Below are positions 9,855 through 21,217 of a DNA stretch of 64,000 bases, piece after piece. The first letter of the stretch is position 1; each line of letters begins with the position of its first letter. The stretch is from assembly GCA_032988165.1 (NCBI GenBank), contig JANTQF010000193.1, forward strand, positions 1 through 64,000, given 5' to 3'. Both the position numbers and the translations under genes were made by a program. Source of the DNA: Emmonsiellopsis sp. PD_33. Taxonomy: Eukaryota > Ascomycota > Eurotiomycetes > Onygenales > Ajellomycetaceae. The notes beneath the pieces are model-generated. The model was not told the DNA's origin. It ran no database searches and saw nothing but the letters and a program-made list of their open reading frames with translations.

Positions 9855-10796
9855 ATGGCGCCCCAAACCGTCAACTTCCTCCTCACATCCTTTCCCGGCT
9901 TATCTCTCCCTCCCACTCTCTCCTTCGCCCTCCCGTCTACCTCTACCATCGCCGATGTCGCAGAGAGCATATCCACCCGTCTCCCATCGTCTCTAAAGGA
10001 TGTCTCCTCCCGCCTCGTCCTCACAACCACCAATAACAAACAACTCCTCCCATACTCCTCAGAATCAATCACCACCCTCCTCACCAGCCGTCCCGATGAC
10101 GCCGCCTTCATCCCCCTGCGCCTCAGCGCCCGCCTGTGCGGTGGAAAGGGTGGTTTTGGCTCCCAGCTACGTGCCGCCGGTGGCCGCATGTCCAGCCGTC
10201 GCAAGGGAAACCAGGAAGAAAACAATGGCTCGAACCGCAATCTCGACGGTCGCCGGATTCGTACCGTCAAAGAGGCCAAGGCCTTGGCGGAGTATCTTGC
10301 CCTGAAGCCCGATATGGATAAGAAAGAGAAGGAGGCTAGAAGGAAGCGGTGGGAGATGGTGGTTGAGGCGGCGGAGAGGAGGGAGGAGGAGCTAAGGAAG
10401 GGCACGGGGAAGGGGAAGGTGGATGGTGTTTGGATGGAAGATAAGGAGGAGGTTGGGGAGAAGGCGAGAGAGGCGGTTTTGCGCGCGATGAAGGAGGGGA
10501 ATTGGAAGGATAACCTTGCTGGTAGCGATTTGCTGGGCGGGTCGAGCTCGAGTGCAAGCGATGGTAGTGGAAGTAACAGGTCGTCAGCGAGCCCTAGCGA
10601 TGACAGTGATATGGAGGATGTTGCCGGCGCTAATGTTCCGGAACAAAGTACTGCCAAAGCTGCGCCGGTACGGAGGTATTTTGGGTTCGATGAAGAGGAT
10701 GACGATGATGAGATGAGCGAGGATGAAGAAGAAAATGAGGATGATGATGAACCGCAGGAAAAGGAGGTTGAAGGAAAGGGGAAGGAGAAAGCTTAA
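9855..10796 (+). CDS. SDE2: Sde2-like protein: ubiquitin-like precursor linked to splicing and genome stability
   Basis: A single exon of 313 residues. Residues 1-97 form a ubiquitin-like domain ending in the diglycine of [18 protein letters not shown], and the GGKGG cleavage site is intact at 96-100. In fission yeast, deubiquitinases cut here to release a Lys-starting Sde2 that joins the spliceosome and promotes excision of selected introns. After the cut comes the conserved GRMSSRR and [24 protein letters not shown] block, then a charged helical region to about 230, a Ser-rich linker and an acidic C-terminal tail. The start is chosen because [10 protein letters not shown] begins the first beta strand. 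It is divergent from eS10. Family assignment is firm; the cellular role is by homology. Confidence 0.9.
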   Translation: MAPQTVNFLLTSFPGLSLPPTLSFALPSTSTIADVAESISTRLPSSLKDVSSRLVLTTTNNKQLLPYSSESITTLLTSRPDDAAFIPLRLSARLCGGKGGFGSQLRAAGGRMSSRRKGNQEENNGSNRNLDGRRIRTVKEAKALAEYLALKPDMDKKEKEARRKRWEMVVEAAERREEELRKGTGKGKVDGVWMEDKEEVGEKAREAVLRAMKEGNWKDNLAGSDLLGGSSSSASDGSGSNRSSASPSDDSDMEDVAGANVPEQSTAKAAPVRRYFGFDEEDDDDEMSEDEEENEDDDEPQEKEVEGKGKEKA

Positions 10797-11161
10797 ATTG
10801 GGAGAGTTGTCTGTTTCTTTTGCTTGCAATGCATGGCGTCAGGAGTTATTATTCTACTTGTTTGATCGGGTTGATGGATGGATGCGCTGTGTATAATATC
10901 ACGGAAAAAGGCACTTTTTTCCACCAAGTTATATTAAATCTTGCTACTGATTTTGCTTCCTATCATTTCATATTTTCCCCTATTTCTCCTGTGAATTCAT
11001 CGTTTCCTCTTATCGTCACCGCATTCTCGATATCTCGTCTACGGCAGCCCAAATAAACCACCCGTGCACTTTTGATTTTCTTCTGCCGCAACGAGCTTCA
11101 CGAACACCTCCGAAGACTCTCCTCTATTCTCCCCCCTTCATTATTATTTATAATTTATATA
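10797..11161. other. Short spacer between SDE2 and GEP3
   Basis: Contains the SDE2 3' UTR and the GEP3 promoter, with a pyrimidine-rich stretch just before the GEP3 start. No other feature seen. Confidence 0.5.
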
Positions 11162-13501
11162 ATGTCCCTAAATCCCAGACCGGCGTTACAGAGGCTTCTA
11201 CGTTTCAAATCCATCCCCGCACGAGCTTCCCACCATACACAATCCGCCGTCCCAACATGGAGGCCAGCCGCATTATCATGCTGCTCCTGCAACAGCAAGC
11301 AGCAAATATCTCGAAACACTCCACAACGACGATTACTGCATACTACTCTTAATACCACCCAGAATGACCCTGTATCATCTGATCTCGCGCCCGGATCAGC
11401 CCCTAAAAAAACTCCTGAACCAGAACCCCAACAGACCCCAGAACTAAACCTCGACCCGTCACTCGACCCGACGGTGCTCCCATATTCATGCCCTGGCTGC
11501 GGCGCATTTACCCAATGGGTATCTCCAGAAGAAGCTGGGTTCTATTCCCTTCGTAGGAAGCCTGTGAAGGATTATATCCGTCGGATCTCTGCGCAACGCA
11601 AGGAGGAAGCATCAGCCGAAGAGTCCAAGGCTGAGGATGATGGTGCTGAGAAGGCGGATAAACCCGTTGAAGATAAACTGGCTGAGGAGCCTGCGGCGGA
11701 GGAGGTACGGATAGAGGACAAGGAGGTCGAGAGTACGGATGCGCCTGTTGAAACAAAACCGGTGGAGGAGCCAACGGCGGGGGAGGTACAGATGGAGGGC
11801 AAGGTGTCTTTGAATACCAATGCGCCAGCTGAACTGTCAGAGAATCCAATGGCAGATGAGGTACAGGTAGAGGGCATGGACCCAGAGAATACGGATGTGC
11901 CTGCTCAAGCCAAACAGGCTGAGGTGCCCGCGGCGAAGTCTAAAGGTACAGGACATCTCGATTCCATTGTTGCAGTTTCTCAGACTAAAAATATTTCTAT
12001 AGATGTGCCGTCAGAAGAGATAAAAGTGCCACTCTGCGACAGATGCCACAACCTCATAAACCATAACCATGCGTCCCCAATCCCCTACCCTCCAATCTCA
12101 TACATCGAAGACATCATCGCCGAATCACCATACAGACATAACCATGTCTACCACGTCATTGACGCCGCCGACTTTCCCATGTCCCTAATCCCTAATATAA
12201 GCCGAATCCTTGACCTACAAAAGCTCCGGTCCAAAAATCGAAGAGCTAGAACGATAGAATATTCCTCCAGCGGCAGGAAACCAGTCGTCAGCTTCATAAT
12301 TACCCGTTCTGATTTGCTTGGTTCGCAAAAGGAATTCGTCGATCATATGATGCCCTATTTCCTTAATGTTATGCGCGAGAAGCTGGGTAAAAAGGGGGAC
12401 AAACTGCGTCTGGGAAATGTACATCTAGTCAGCGCGCATAGGGGCTGGTGGACGAAGGAAATTAAAGATAAAATCTGGGAAGAAGGCGGTGGGGTGTGGA
12501 TGGTTGGGAAAACCAACGTGGGCAAAAGCAGCTTGATGTCTGTTGTTTTCCCCAAAACCCCTGTATCCCTACCTCCCTCGAAACGGGGGAACGTTGGGAA
12601 AATCAAAGAAGGAAAACACTCCTTACTCTCCCCCCCGGAAGACCTCGATCTCGAACTCCCCGGCTCCCTCAGAGATCCCGAAAACATGAACCAAGTCCCC
12701 GATGAAGCCGACATCCTCCTGCCCCCCGTCCAACAGGTCGACGGCTACCCAATCTTCCCCATCGTCTCCGCCAGCCCGGGCACCACTGCCTCGCCCATCC
12801 GCATCCCCTTCGGCAAGAAGCGCGGCGAAGTAATCGACCTCCCCGGCCTCTCCCGCGGCGGATTAGAAGAATACGTAAAAGACTCGCACAAAGCCGACCT
12901 CATCATGAAAAAGCGCCTCAAACCCGAACGCTACACCTTGAAACCGCGCCAATCCCTAATCCTCGGCGGCGGCCTCGTCCGCATCACCCCCGCAGACAAC
13001 GACGCGGAACTCGTCATCCTCGCCGCCCCCTTCATCACACTCAAGCCACACATCACCTCGACCGAAAAGGCAATCCTCATGCAAGCGCAGGAACGCCAGG
13101 TGCCCAACGTGGAAAACATCAGCAACGACGGAATCGGCCCGTCCATCGCGTCCGCGGGCGTCTTCGAAATCACCGCCGACGTCACCAAAACCTACGGCCC
13201 ACCAGCCGATCAACGGAAATCGATCGCATCCCTCCCCTACCGCGTCCTATCGACTGATATTCTCATCGAAGGGTGCGGGTGGGTGGAGCTGGTCGTGCAG
13301 GTGCGTGCGCGGGATTTGGAGGATGGAGTCGTTCCGAAGGTTGAGGTTTTTACGCCCGGCGGCAAGTTTGTTAGTAGTCGGATGCCGATGTGTGCGTATT
13401 CGTTTTTGCTGGAGAAGAGGAGGAAGGCGGCGAAGGCGGCGGGGAGGAGGCCGGCTAGGAGTATGAAGAGGATTAAGAAGAGGGCGCAGGGGGGTGGTTA
13501 G
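11162..13501 (+). CDS. GEP3: Mitochondrial YqeH-type GTPase Gep3
   Basis: A single exon of 779 residues. The start at 11162 gives MSLNPRPALQRLLRF, an Arg/Leu-rich mitochondrial presequence; an upstream in-frame ATG at 11072 is less suitable. Order of parts: CPGC at about 110-113; an acidic, repeat-containing insert at about 140-285; a second CXXC (CDRCHNLINHN) at about 297; a circularly permuted GTPase domain with TRSD (G4-like) before VGKTNVGKSS (G1, about 448); a DLPGLSRGG segment (G3); and a C-terminal domain ending in a basic tail. Yeast Gep3 (Genetic interactor of prohibitins 3) acts in mitoribosome small-subunit assembly. The protein is longer than yeast Gep3, mostly because of the insert between the two zinc-binding halves. 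Confidence 0.88.
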   Translation: MSLNPRPALQRLLRFKSIPARASHHTQSAVPTWRPAALSCCSCNSKQQISRNTPQRRLLHTTLNTTQNDPVSSDLAPGSAPKKTPEPEPQQTPELNLDPSLDPTVLPYSCPGCGAFTQWVSPEEAGFYSLRRKPVKDYIRRISAQRKEEASAEESKAEDDGAEKADKPVEDKLAEEPAAEEVRIEDKEVESTDAPVETKPVEEPTAGEVQMEGKVSLNTNAPAELSENPMADEVQVEGMDPENTDVPAQAKQAEVPAAKSKGTGHLDSIVAVSQTKNISIDVPSEEIKVPLCDRCHNLINHNHASPIPYPPISYIEDIIAESPYRHNHVYHVIDAADFPMSLIPNISRILDLQKLRSKNRRARTIEYSSSGRKPVVSFIITRSDLLGSQKEFVDHMMPYFLNVMREKLGKKGDKLRLGNVHLVSAHRGWWTKEIKDKIWEEGGGVWMVGKTNVGKSSLMSVVFPKTPVSLPPSKRGNVGKIKEGKHSLLSPPEDLDLELPGSLRDPENMNQVPDEADILLPPVQQVDGYPIFPIVSASPGTTASPIRIPFGKKRGEVIDLPGLSRGGLEEYVKDSHKADLIMKKRLKPERYTLKPRQSLILGGGLVRITPADNDAELVILAAPFITLKPHITSTEKAILMQAQERQVPNVENISNDGIGPSIASAGVFEITADVTKTYGPPADQRKSIASLPYRVLSTDILIEGCGWVELVVQVRARDLEDGVVPKVEVFTPGGKFVSSRMPMCAYSFLLEKRRKAAKAAGRRPARSMKRIKKRAQGGG

Positions 13502-14111
13502 AAGGGTGGGTGAAGAGGGAGCTTGGTATGGGTGATGGTTGTGTTTGTTGATTCGAGATATTCCCCCCCCCCACCTTTTCTTTCTTGGTTACTTCACGGC
13601 TTTATGTGGTTCATATTAAACAAAAATCAACGGCGCAGAAGTAATTGGTGGCGTTTGCATTTGGATGTGGATGGATGGATGGATGACTTAATTTTACAAG
13701 CCCTGTATATTATTAGATCCTTCCGTCGATTATCTTTGCTGTTGATCACTTTTGAACATGTAATATAGATAGATGCGCATTGTACGATAGTCTGAGCGAA
13801 CTTGTTGATCTGTTTTATTTAGATATAGAAGCTAACTCGATAGATAAATGACGGGTATGGAGAAAGATGTTAACATCTATGAAAAACTCATCATATTAAC
13901 TCTTATGCTTTTATGCTCGTTTCACCTCTATCATCACCATCTTTTTTCTCTTTCTTTTTCTTCCTTTTTCTAAACATCTTCTTTCCTTCATCGTTTCTTG
14001 TCATACGGACATGACGGGATTAAGAAAAGTGCGAAACAAACAAATAATAGTAAACTCTCCGAAAGATAGAGCCAAACAACAAAAAGATAACAATAAAGGG
14101 AAGGAAAGGAA
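13502..14111. other. Convergent 3' interval GEP3 / LeuRS
   Basis: Holds both 3' UTRs, a poly-C run near 13564-13573, a short GGAT tetranucleotide repeat near 13667-13683 and AT-rich DNA. No coding or RNA feature recognised. Confidence 0.5.
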
Positions 14112-17100
14112 TCACGCCTCCGCAATATTCTCAAAATGGAACGTCGGCTGCCCCGGCACCGCATTCTCCGCCACACTGGGCAATTGCTCCCTCGTCTCCC
14201 CATCCAGCGTCGTACCAGTCTTCCCGCCCTCTTCAACCGCCACAATCTCCACAATCTTACAACCCGTGGTCCTAATAAGTCCACCAACCATATCCCCAAG
14301 CACCTGCAACTCATCAAAGCCCAGTTCGCGATTAAACACCGTCTCCGGCTGCTCCTTCGCAGCAACCAGTCTCTTCTTCAACCCCTGCACGAACGGCATG
14401 GCCTTCTTCATCTCGCCCAATTTGCCCACCTTGCCGTTCAGCTCCTTGTCGTTGATGGAGAGGCTGACGGCGTCAAATGCCTCGCGGACAAGGTCGATGT
14501 ATTTCTCTTGCCAGGCGGGGAATTTCTTGGCGGCGAAGATAGTCAGCTTCTTGGGCTTGCGCGGGTCGAAGCTGACGTTTTTGCCCTTGGAGAGTTTGCG
14601 TGCGAAGGTGGCTTCGGAGGAGGTGATGTTCGAGGAGGTGATGCGGACGTAGGCGAGCGCGGCGGAGAGGGCGGGGGAGGGCTCGGGGACATCGGGGAAG
14701 AGAGCATTTTGGATGGTATCGGGCTTTTAAGGGGGAGGTTAGCGGGTTTGTAAATAGAAATAAGCATCAGAGGGAGGGGGACAAACCTTGTTGAGGACCT
14801 CGAGCCATACGTATTCAGCCCAGTGAGGAGCGATTGGGGCGATAAGGAGAGCCTGAAGTTCGATATATCGAAGGATCACATCGCGGTGCATACCGATGCC
14901 AGCAGCAGTGGTAGATTCACGGTAGAAATCTCTTGCGCTGATAAAGTCGTAGAGCGCGCTCTTCAATGCAAGCTTGAAGTTGGTACTATAGAAATATCTA
15001 GATTAGTCTTGATCATGGTTAATATAAACGGATAATTGCCAACTTACTCTCCGTAATGCTTTCGTGCGTCACGAGCCAAGGCATTCAGTTCATTTTCGAA
15101 CACCTTATCCAAGAACGCATCAGCTGGGCCGGTACGGAGGGACTTATCCTTGGCAACCTCCTCAATCCATTCCTTAAGTGTGAACATGCGGAGAATGTTG
15201 CTATTAGCGACTGATTCTTCGAAGTTGGCATCTTCGATGGCATCGCCCGCATCAGCAAAAGCAATCCGAGTAGCATCAGCACCATACTTATCAACCGCAT
15301 CCTTCAGAGTCAAGAAATTCCCGGTGCTCTTGCTCATTTTTTCGCCATTAAGGAGCAAGTGACCATTGGCTCTGATGGAGCTTGGCCAGTATTCCGGCGG
15401 GAAGAGAGCGATATGAATATAGAGGAAGAAGGTAAGATGGTTTTGAATGAGATCCTTGCCGGAGACACGAACATCCAATGGATACCAGTACTCGAACTCC
15501 CGGCGCATGGTCTGCAAGTCGGTCTTGCTGATGCCACTTGATTGGATCAAATCGTCACCAATCTCCCTCCTGCAGAAAATGTAATCCCAAATCTCATCCG
15601 TCATCTGCTCAGGTTTGATAGGGAGGCGGCCTGGCTCCTGTCCATATCTGTCGGAATGGAGGAAGTGGGCAATGGTGTAGTACGCCATATAGACGGTACT
15701 GTCGCTCAAACTTTCAACCAGGAAGTGAGGATCCCAGGGCAGCTTGGAACCAAGTCCATAAGTTCTAGCACATGCCCATCTATTAAGCCAGGAAAGATTC
15801 TTTTCAAAGCCATGGCGACATTCTGGGGAATAGGTGTTGAGCTTGCCATTGACATAATCCAGAGTATCCTGCTGCCACTTTGGATCGTTTTCACCGTAGT
15901 TCAAGAACCACTGGCCTAGATACGCCACCACGCACTCGTCTGCACTTCGGCTGACGACCTTGCCCATAGGGTCAGCAAACGGGAAGCCATCGCCGCTCTT
16001 GAGGATAGCTTCGCGGACTTTGTCCTTGGCGGATTGGACAGGCTCGCCCTTGAACTCTCCATGAAGCATGACACCCTTATAGAAGCCTTCAGTATAAGCC
16101 AGCTCCTTAGCCTTGGCGAGTTGAACCGTATCCTTTGGTGAGTTGATCTTGAGTTGTTTGATCAAGGCTGGCGCCGTAAGTTTTCCGTAGGTGGGGGTTT
16201 CGATAACAGGTAGGATCTCCAACTCCGCCCATTCCTTCTTAATGCCGTAATACTCTGCTTTCTTCGCGAGGTCAACAATGGTTGCATAGTCATCAGGGCT
16301 GTCTGATGGCACACATGTTACAACACCAGTACCCTTGGTTGCAGAAACAGATTCCATGGGAAGAATTCTAATCCCCTCCGTATGGACGGAAAGCGGGGCA
16401 TCAATCAAAGTGCCAATGAATGCGGAACCAGGGGCCTCAACAACGAGGGGGAGTTCGCTTTGGTCTCGAGGGAAATGGTCGCTGTCAAAGAAGGTGCCTT
16501 GGAAAGCCATGTTCCAGGCAGCGCGCTTGGTCACGACATAGTACTCCTTGTCGCTGACCTTATAGATGCCGTAGGTGATCTTCGGGCCGAGGAAGCAGCA
16601 TGTTTGTCCGTACATCGTTTCGGGGCGCAAAGTTGCAGGGACAAAGTAAACTTTGGCGTCATCCTCGATCTTGCCTTTAACGAGCTCCTGGATAGCCGGT
16701 GCCCACTCCTTGACCTTCAACTTCAAGGCAGTGTATTCTTGTGGGCCAACACCCTCTCCTTCAGTCCGGTCGTGGTCCATACACGGTTGTCCGTCCTTGG
16801 GCGAATAGATAGTGTATCTGTTTCCGTACAAGATTTTGCCTAGCTCATGAAGGCGGTTCATTTGCCAACGCACAAAGGCATCGTAATACGGATTCGCGTC
16901 AGTCGTGACAAACTGTCTCCGCCAATCAATTCTTGCGCCCATGCTGTCCAGATCTGAGATGCATCGAGGAGGGAAATACTCAAGCCAGTATGCTGGATCA
17001 GCGAACTTATGGACCTCCTCAATTGGTATGCCCAAAGCCAACATAATCTGGAACTGGTACTTCATTTTCACGGTCTTGGCCGCGGCCTTGCTCTTCTTCC

Positions 17101-17683
17101 CGGAGAACTTGGTGAGATCCTCCTTGGTTTCCTGGGTGGGAGCGGGAGGAACATCTGCCTCGCCATCCTCGTCGGTATATCTCTCAAAATTCGTTCCGAA
17201 TTTCTTGATGTCATCGACCAATTTGTCCGCGCAGGCCTTGATAGGCATACCGGTGCAGTGGAATCCGAGAGGGAAAAGTGCCCGTTTACCCTCCATTCGT
17301 GCAGTTCCCGCCATAAATTCTACCTTACTAGCAGTAAAACTGTGGCCCGCATGCAGTCTGCCGTTCATATAAGGGTACGCCATGGTGCCAAAGAATTTTG
17401 GGAATTTTTCGCGGAGGTCGGCAGCAGACATCGAGCTTGGAGGGACTTCGGAGATAGAGGGCGCATCGACCTCGAAGACCTTGTCGGCCTTCCATTTTGC
17501 CTGGTATTTCTTCTCAATCGCAATGAGGGTATCTCTTTTGTCCGTCTAGAAAAGGTTGTTAGCAGAGTTACCTCCAGCTTTGCGTGTGCGGGGCAGAGGG
17601 GCACCGACATTCTCAAGCTTCAACGTGTTTTTGGCGCCGTTGCTGGAGTCCAGCGCTGCAGCTGCAGCCGCGGCAGCCGCCAT
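14112..17683 (-). CDS. Cytosolic leucyl-tRNA synthetase
   Basis: Four exons, 17683-17609, 17545-15048, 14985-14787 and 14723-14112, give 1127 residues, the usual size for eukaryotic/archaeal-type class Ia LeuRS. It charges tRNA-Leu in the cytosol. Visible signatures are the HIGH-type motif in YMNGRLHAGHSF (after FFGTMAYP), the CP1 editing insert in the middle, KMSKS in GEKMSKSTGNFLT, and the anticodon-binding domain with APIAPHWAEYVW. Intron 1 is inferred: its donor GTCGGT is weak, but a stop lies in frame, a CTAAC branch point precedes the acceptor, and joining gives TLKLEN followed by TDKRDTL, which agrees with family N-termini as I recall them. The first residues are an Ala run, with no mitochondrial presequence. 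It is divergent from mL61. A TGACTCA site upstream suggests general amino-acid control. Confidence 0.93.
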
Positions 17684-18037
17684 ATTGTACAGCTAAGTCT
17701 CGTCGTAAATAAACCGGTAGAATAAGGGGGGTTATTGTTTGGTATACCGTCAACCTTCGTCTTTTCTATGGCGGGGTTTGGCTTGAGTCCAGAATGAGTC
17801 TGATATGCATGCTGACTCAGCACGGTTTTCCGATGTCCCGGACTTTCTATTCCCCGAACTTCCATCCAAAAATTCGAGATCGGTGATGCTTCAACGACTT
17901 TGATATCGCCAGCTGTTGACTCCTTGCCGCCCTTAATTGACCGTCTTCCGACTCAATTCTGACCGTCTCCTCCCCTTCGAGTTAGTCAGTGCCTTGTAGG
18001 GCATTATCCTGGCGGAGACAGCCAAACAACCGCCACC
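17684..18037. promoter_or_regulatory. Bidirectional promoter LeuRS / mL61 with a CPC1/Gcn4 box
   Basis: A perfect TGACTCA lies at 17813-17819, 130 bp upstream of the LeuRS ATG, with near matches TGAGTCC (about 17784), TGAGTCT (about 17795) and TGACTCC (about 17917). Gcn4/CPC1 binds TGA(C/G)TCA and induces amino-acid and aminoacyl-tRNA synthetase genes on starvation. The cluster fits that role for LeuRS; binding is inferred. Confidence 0.45.
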
Positions 18038-18912
18038 ATGGTGTCAGTCGTAAAGCGAATGCGCCATTTGAAGTCTGTATGTTCATCCCCAGGCCCAGTA
18101 CCGAATTGAAGCCGGAATTTTGTGATGGACATATTCGCTAACTAACCCCTTTTTTGCCATATAGAAGGTATATTATTTCCCCTTTATCCGCGGGGCTTCC
18201 ACCCCCGTGATACCCAACAAATACATTTACCCCAATTCAACCATCGAACCCCCCCCGACTAGCTCGCAAAGCATAACTATTGCAGATACTAACCCGCCCG
18301 CTCCTTTAGCTCTTGAACATGCGAGTCGGCCTCGGAGCCGCCCTCCTCCCCCCCGCCGCCTCCGCCCCCAACTCCTCCCCCGTAACCCGCCTCCACCTCA
18401 CCTACGCCCGCAAGATCTACGAGGGCCACCAAGGCGCGCGAAAATTCTGGCGAATCTGCCTTCCGCGGCTAAAATTCCACAACCCCGCTCTACCCGTAAC
18501 GGTGAAGCAAACACTCGACCAAGCCGGCCCCGCCATGCTCTCTATATATTTCAACAAGACGGCGGCGGCCGCTGCACCAGCAGCAGACGAAACCGGTGCT
18601 GCCCAGTCATCGCAGGAAGTACTGGATGCGCTAGCTCCGGCGCCTACGGAGTCGGAGGTTGTGAAGACGATTGATGTCAAGAATAAGGACGTGAGAGCCA
18701 TCTGGGCGCAGTTCAAGGCGGCGACGGGCGCGGAGGATCTGCCGATTACGCCCGAGGACCAGGCGGAGATTGACGAGATGAACCGGCTGAATGCGAAGAG
18801 TGAGCTGGATCGGAAACAGGTTGCGGAGAATATGCAGGCGATTCGGGATCAGGAGAAGTTGCTTGAGGCCGCGAGAGAGGATGTGAAGAGGCTGAGGGAG
18901 GAGGAGGCTTGA
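18038..18912 (+). CDS. MRP49: Mitochondrial large-subunit ribosomal protein mL61 (Mrp49)
   Basis: Exons 18038-18076, 18165-18167 and 18310-18912 encode 214 residues. Family marks are MVSVVKRMRHL at the start, then LLNMRVGLGAALLP, RLHLTYARKIYEGHQGARKFWR and PRLKFHNPALPVTVKQ. The middle exon is only 3 nt (AAG, Lys). It has a strong branch point and pyrimidine tract plus ATAG before it and GTATAT after it, and it restores MRHLKSKLLN, which agrees with related proteins. Skipping it would keep the frame and lose one Lys. Behind the core domain (to about residue 100) lies an Ala-rich linker and a charged helical tail, longer than in yeast. The protein acts in the mitoribosome. Confidence 0.85.
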
Positions 18913-20048
18913 GCGAGTGAGTGGAGACATGGTCTTTTTATTTTTTTCATTTTTTTGCCCTGTATTAGAGAGACGTGCTTTCTTGTATAACTTTCCCTTT
19001 TTTTTTTCTCTCTTTATGGGCGGTAAGGAGTTAACATGTCGTTTTCTTTCTTGTTTGTCATTTGTACGGACGTGTTCTTGGTATCTACATATTTAGTTTT
19101 CGTGGATGTCCGAGATCATGCCCACTTTGTGTTATATTTATGCCTGTACAATACAACTACCCCAAATATCATTGAATCAAAATCTACCGAAAATACAGAG
19201 AACTTCGATTTCAAAAAAATAATAAATAAAGCATATCAAACATACATACACGAAAAAAGACATGGTATCAAAATAACAAGGACGCCATCGCCATATCATA
19301 ATACAGTAGGACAATAAGAAGAAGAAAGCATGATGAAGAAACGAGGAAGTCAAATCAATTTCCACCTTCCGTGAGATGTTACTTCTCCCAACTCTGAGGG
19401 GAAATGAAGATAAAAATAGTTAAAAGGAGGTATATCAGTAAGAGGCAAAAGAAGCAATGAAAAGGAGAAGAAGGAGAAGAAATGGAAGGAAAGAAAGGGG
19501 CCTATATCACAGTTCTATACTAAAAAAGTGAACAAGGGAGGAATTGGAGGGACAGATAACAGGCTCCCCAAAGGTTTAAGAAAAAGAAAAAGAAAAGAAA
19601 AATAGAGCCAGGAAAATGTACAGCTCAAATGGAATGAGTTTGAAGCACAATTCAAAAATAGAATAAAAATATTTCTTCCTCCACTGATTTGATCTGATCT
19701 GCCAGTGGAGATGGATGACGGTGGCAATCCATCCACCATGCACAGCATACACATGAGTCCAAGATAAACCATTAACTGCCGGGAAAAGATAGAAAATGGC
19801 AAAAGGAGATAGGATATCGGGATATAGACCATCCCCATCTCGTTACCTACCGGTCATAAAATACGCCAACCCAAAATATAAGAGGAATATGAAATTCATG
19901 TAAAGTGAACTATCGTTCCATTCATGTGCTAGATGAGAGGGCGGAGGGAAAATCGCGGCATATGTAATGTACACCCCCAACGGGGCGTGTGGGTTATGCC
20001 CCACATGGAGGCGTTTGGATAGTTTTCGGGTTCATTTCTCATGACCGA
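18913..20048. other. Convergent 3' interval mL61 / TMEM115-like gene
   Basis: AT-rich DNA with pyrimidine runs (18935-19015) and purine-rich stretches (19310-19640). No frame has coding character. Likely 3' UTRs of both neighbours. Confidence 0.5.
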
Positions 20049-21217
20049 TCAGGAATGATCAGGCGTGTAGCTCGTTTCTCCTAGCATACTTTGGCCAGGA
20101 GCAACAGCCGGAGCTGCCGGCTGGGGTGATGATTGTTGCGGTGGCGTTGCGCTGGCAGCGGCGGGTTGGGATGCCCTGCCTGCGGTGGCCGCTTGAAGTC
20201 TCTGGTCGAGAGCCTTGAGAGCAAGAGCTCTTCTTCTCTCAGCTTCTTCACGTTTGCCGCTGCCCCGTCCGCGACTATTGTTCAGGAGACTGGGGAGTCC
20301 GGCCTCACCGCGCGCCATGGCCTGTTCGTTGCCTGATGCGATGTCCTCGGCAGAGAATGGGGTGCAGATCCGTATGGCTATGAGGATCGAGTATATTTTA
20401 TCGGCGACAAATGAGATGGGGGGTTGCACGACGTCGGGGAAGAGGTTCGCAAATGCGAATGTCTCGCTGGCATCGCCTTTGATGCCCGCATCGCTGGTGG
20501 AGGTTCCGGAAAGATCCGGTTGGTGTTTGTAGAATCGTAGGTATGTCCAGCTAGACAGCAGGCCGAGCCAGGTCAGGTTCAATGCGACATCTGTTCCGAG
20601 GATGACGCCGCTAATCACATTCAGGAGGAGGAAGAGGGCGGGGAAGTGCTTGACTCGCATCTTGACGATGCCGCGGAGGAGGGTGACAGTGTGCTCGGGA
20701 ACTAGTTGCTTGAAGGCTACAAGGAAAGCGGCCTGGATAGATATGCCGCCGGAAATCCCTTTGGCGCTGTTAAGAAACATATACACGTTAGCTGAAGCCC
20801 TCGCATGGTGGTATGTATGTCTGGGAAAAAGTGAACGTACGCAATCTCGGACTTCGACACAACACCCGACCAGAACAGGTAGAGAAAGAGGATAACAATA
20901 TTCGGCACCAGCGAAACAACAACAATGAACTTCCCAAACTCCCGCGACCCCCATGCTCGCTCGAGGTACTTTCCGCCATAGAATACTGTAGCTCCGGTGA
21001 TCAGAACTGTGAAAATATTTTGCTCAACACATGTTGCGGTCACCAGAGTCCATGGATGGAACAGAACACTGGACGGAACCAGCGCCAAATATGGGATCGG
21101 AGCGCCAGGAGAGCCTTCGTATTGTCTCCATCTCGCAACGCCGTTTAGAAAGGATAGAGCGCAGATGGCGCTGAGGATCGCTCGCGTGATAGGGGGGATA
21201 TTTATTCGGAGCGCCAT
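20049..21217 (-). CDS. TMEM115/DUF1751-type rhomboid-like membrane protein
   Basis: Two exons, 21217-20841 and 20766-20049, give 364 residues. Several hydrophobic segments fill residues 10-230: an N-terminal helix, a FHPWTLVTATCVEQN loop, a TGATVFYGGKYLERAWGSREF segment, and further helices around IVILFLYLFW, FPALFLLLNVISGVILG and the following Trp-rich helix. The SGGISIQAAFLVAFKQLVPEH loop and TYLRFY segment are typical of this rhomboid-fold family. Human TMEM115 is a Golgi protein linked to retrograde transport. The rhomboid catalytic Ser/His pair is not evident, so it is likely a pseudoprotease. The C-terminal 110 residues are Ala/Gln/Pro-rich and probably cytosolic and disordered. Confidence 0.85.

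Noticed and set aside
9833..10657. Minus-strand frame of 274 codons
   Set aside because: Exact antisense shadow of SDE2; Ser/Leu-rich with no domain.
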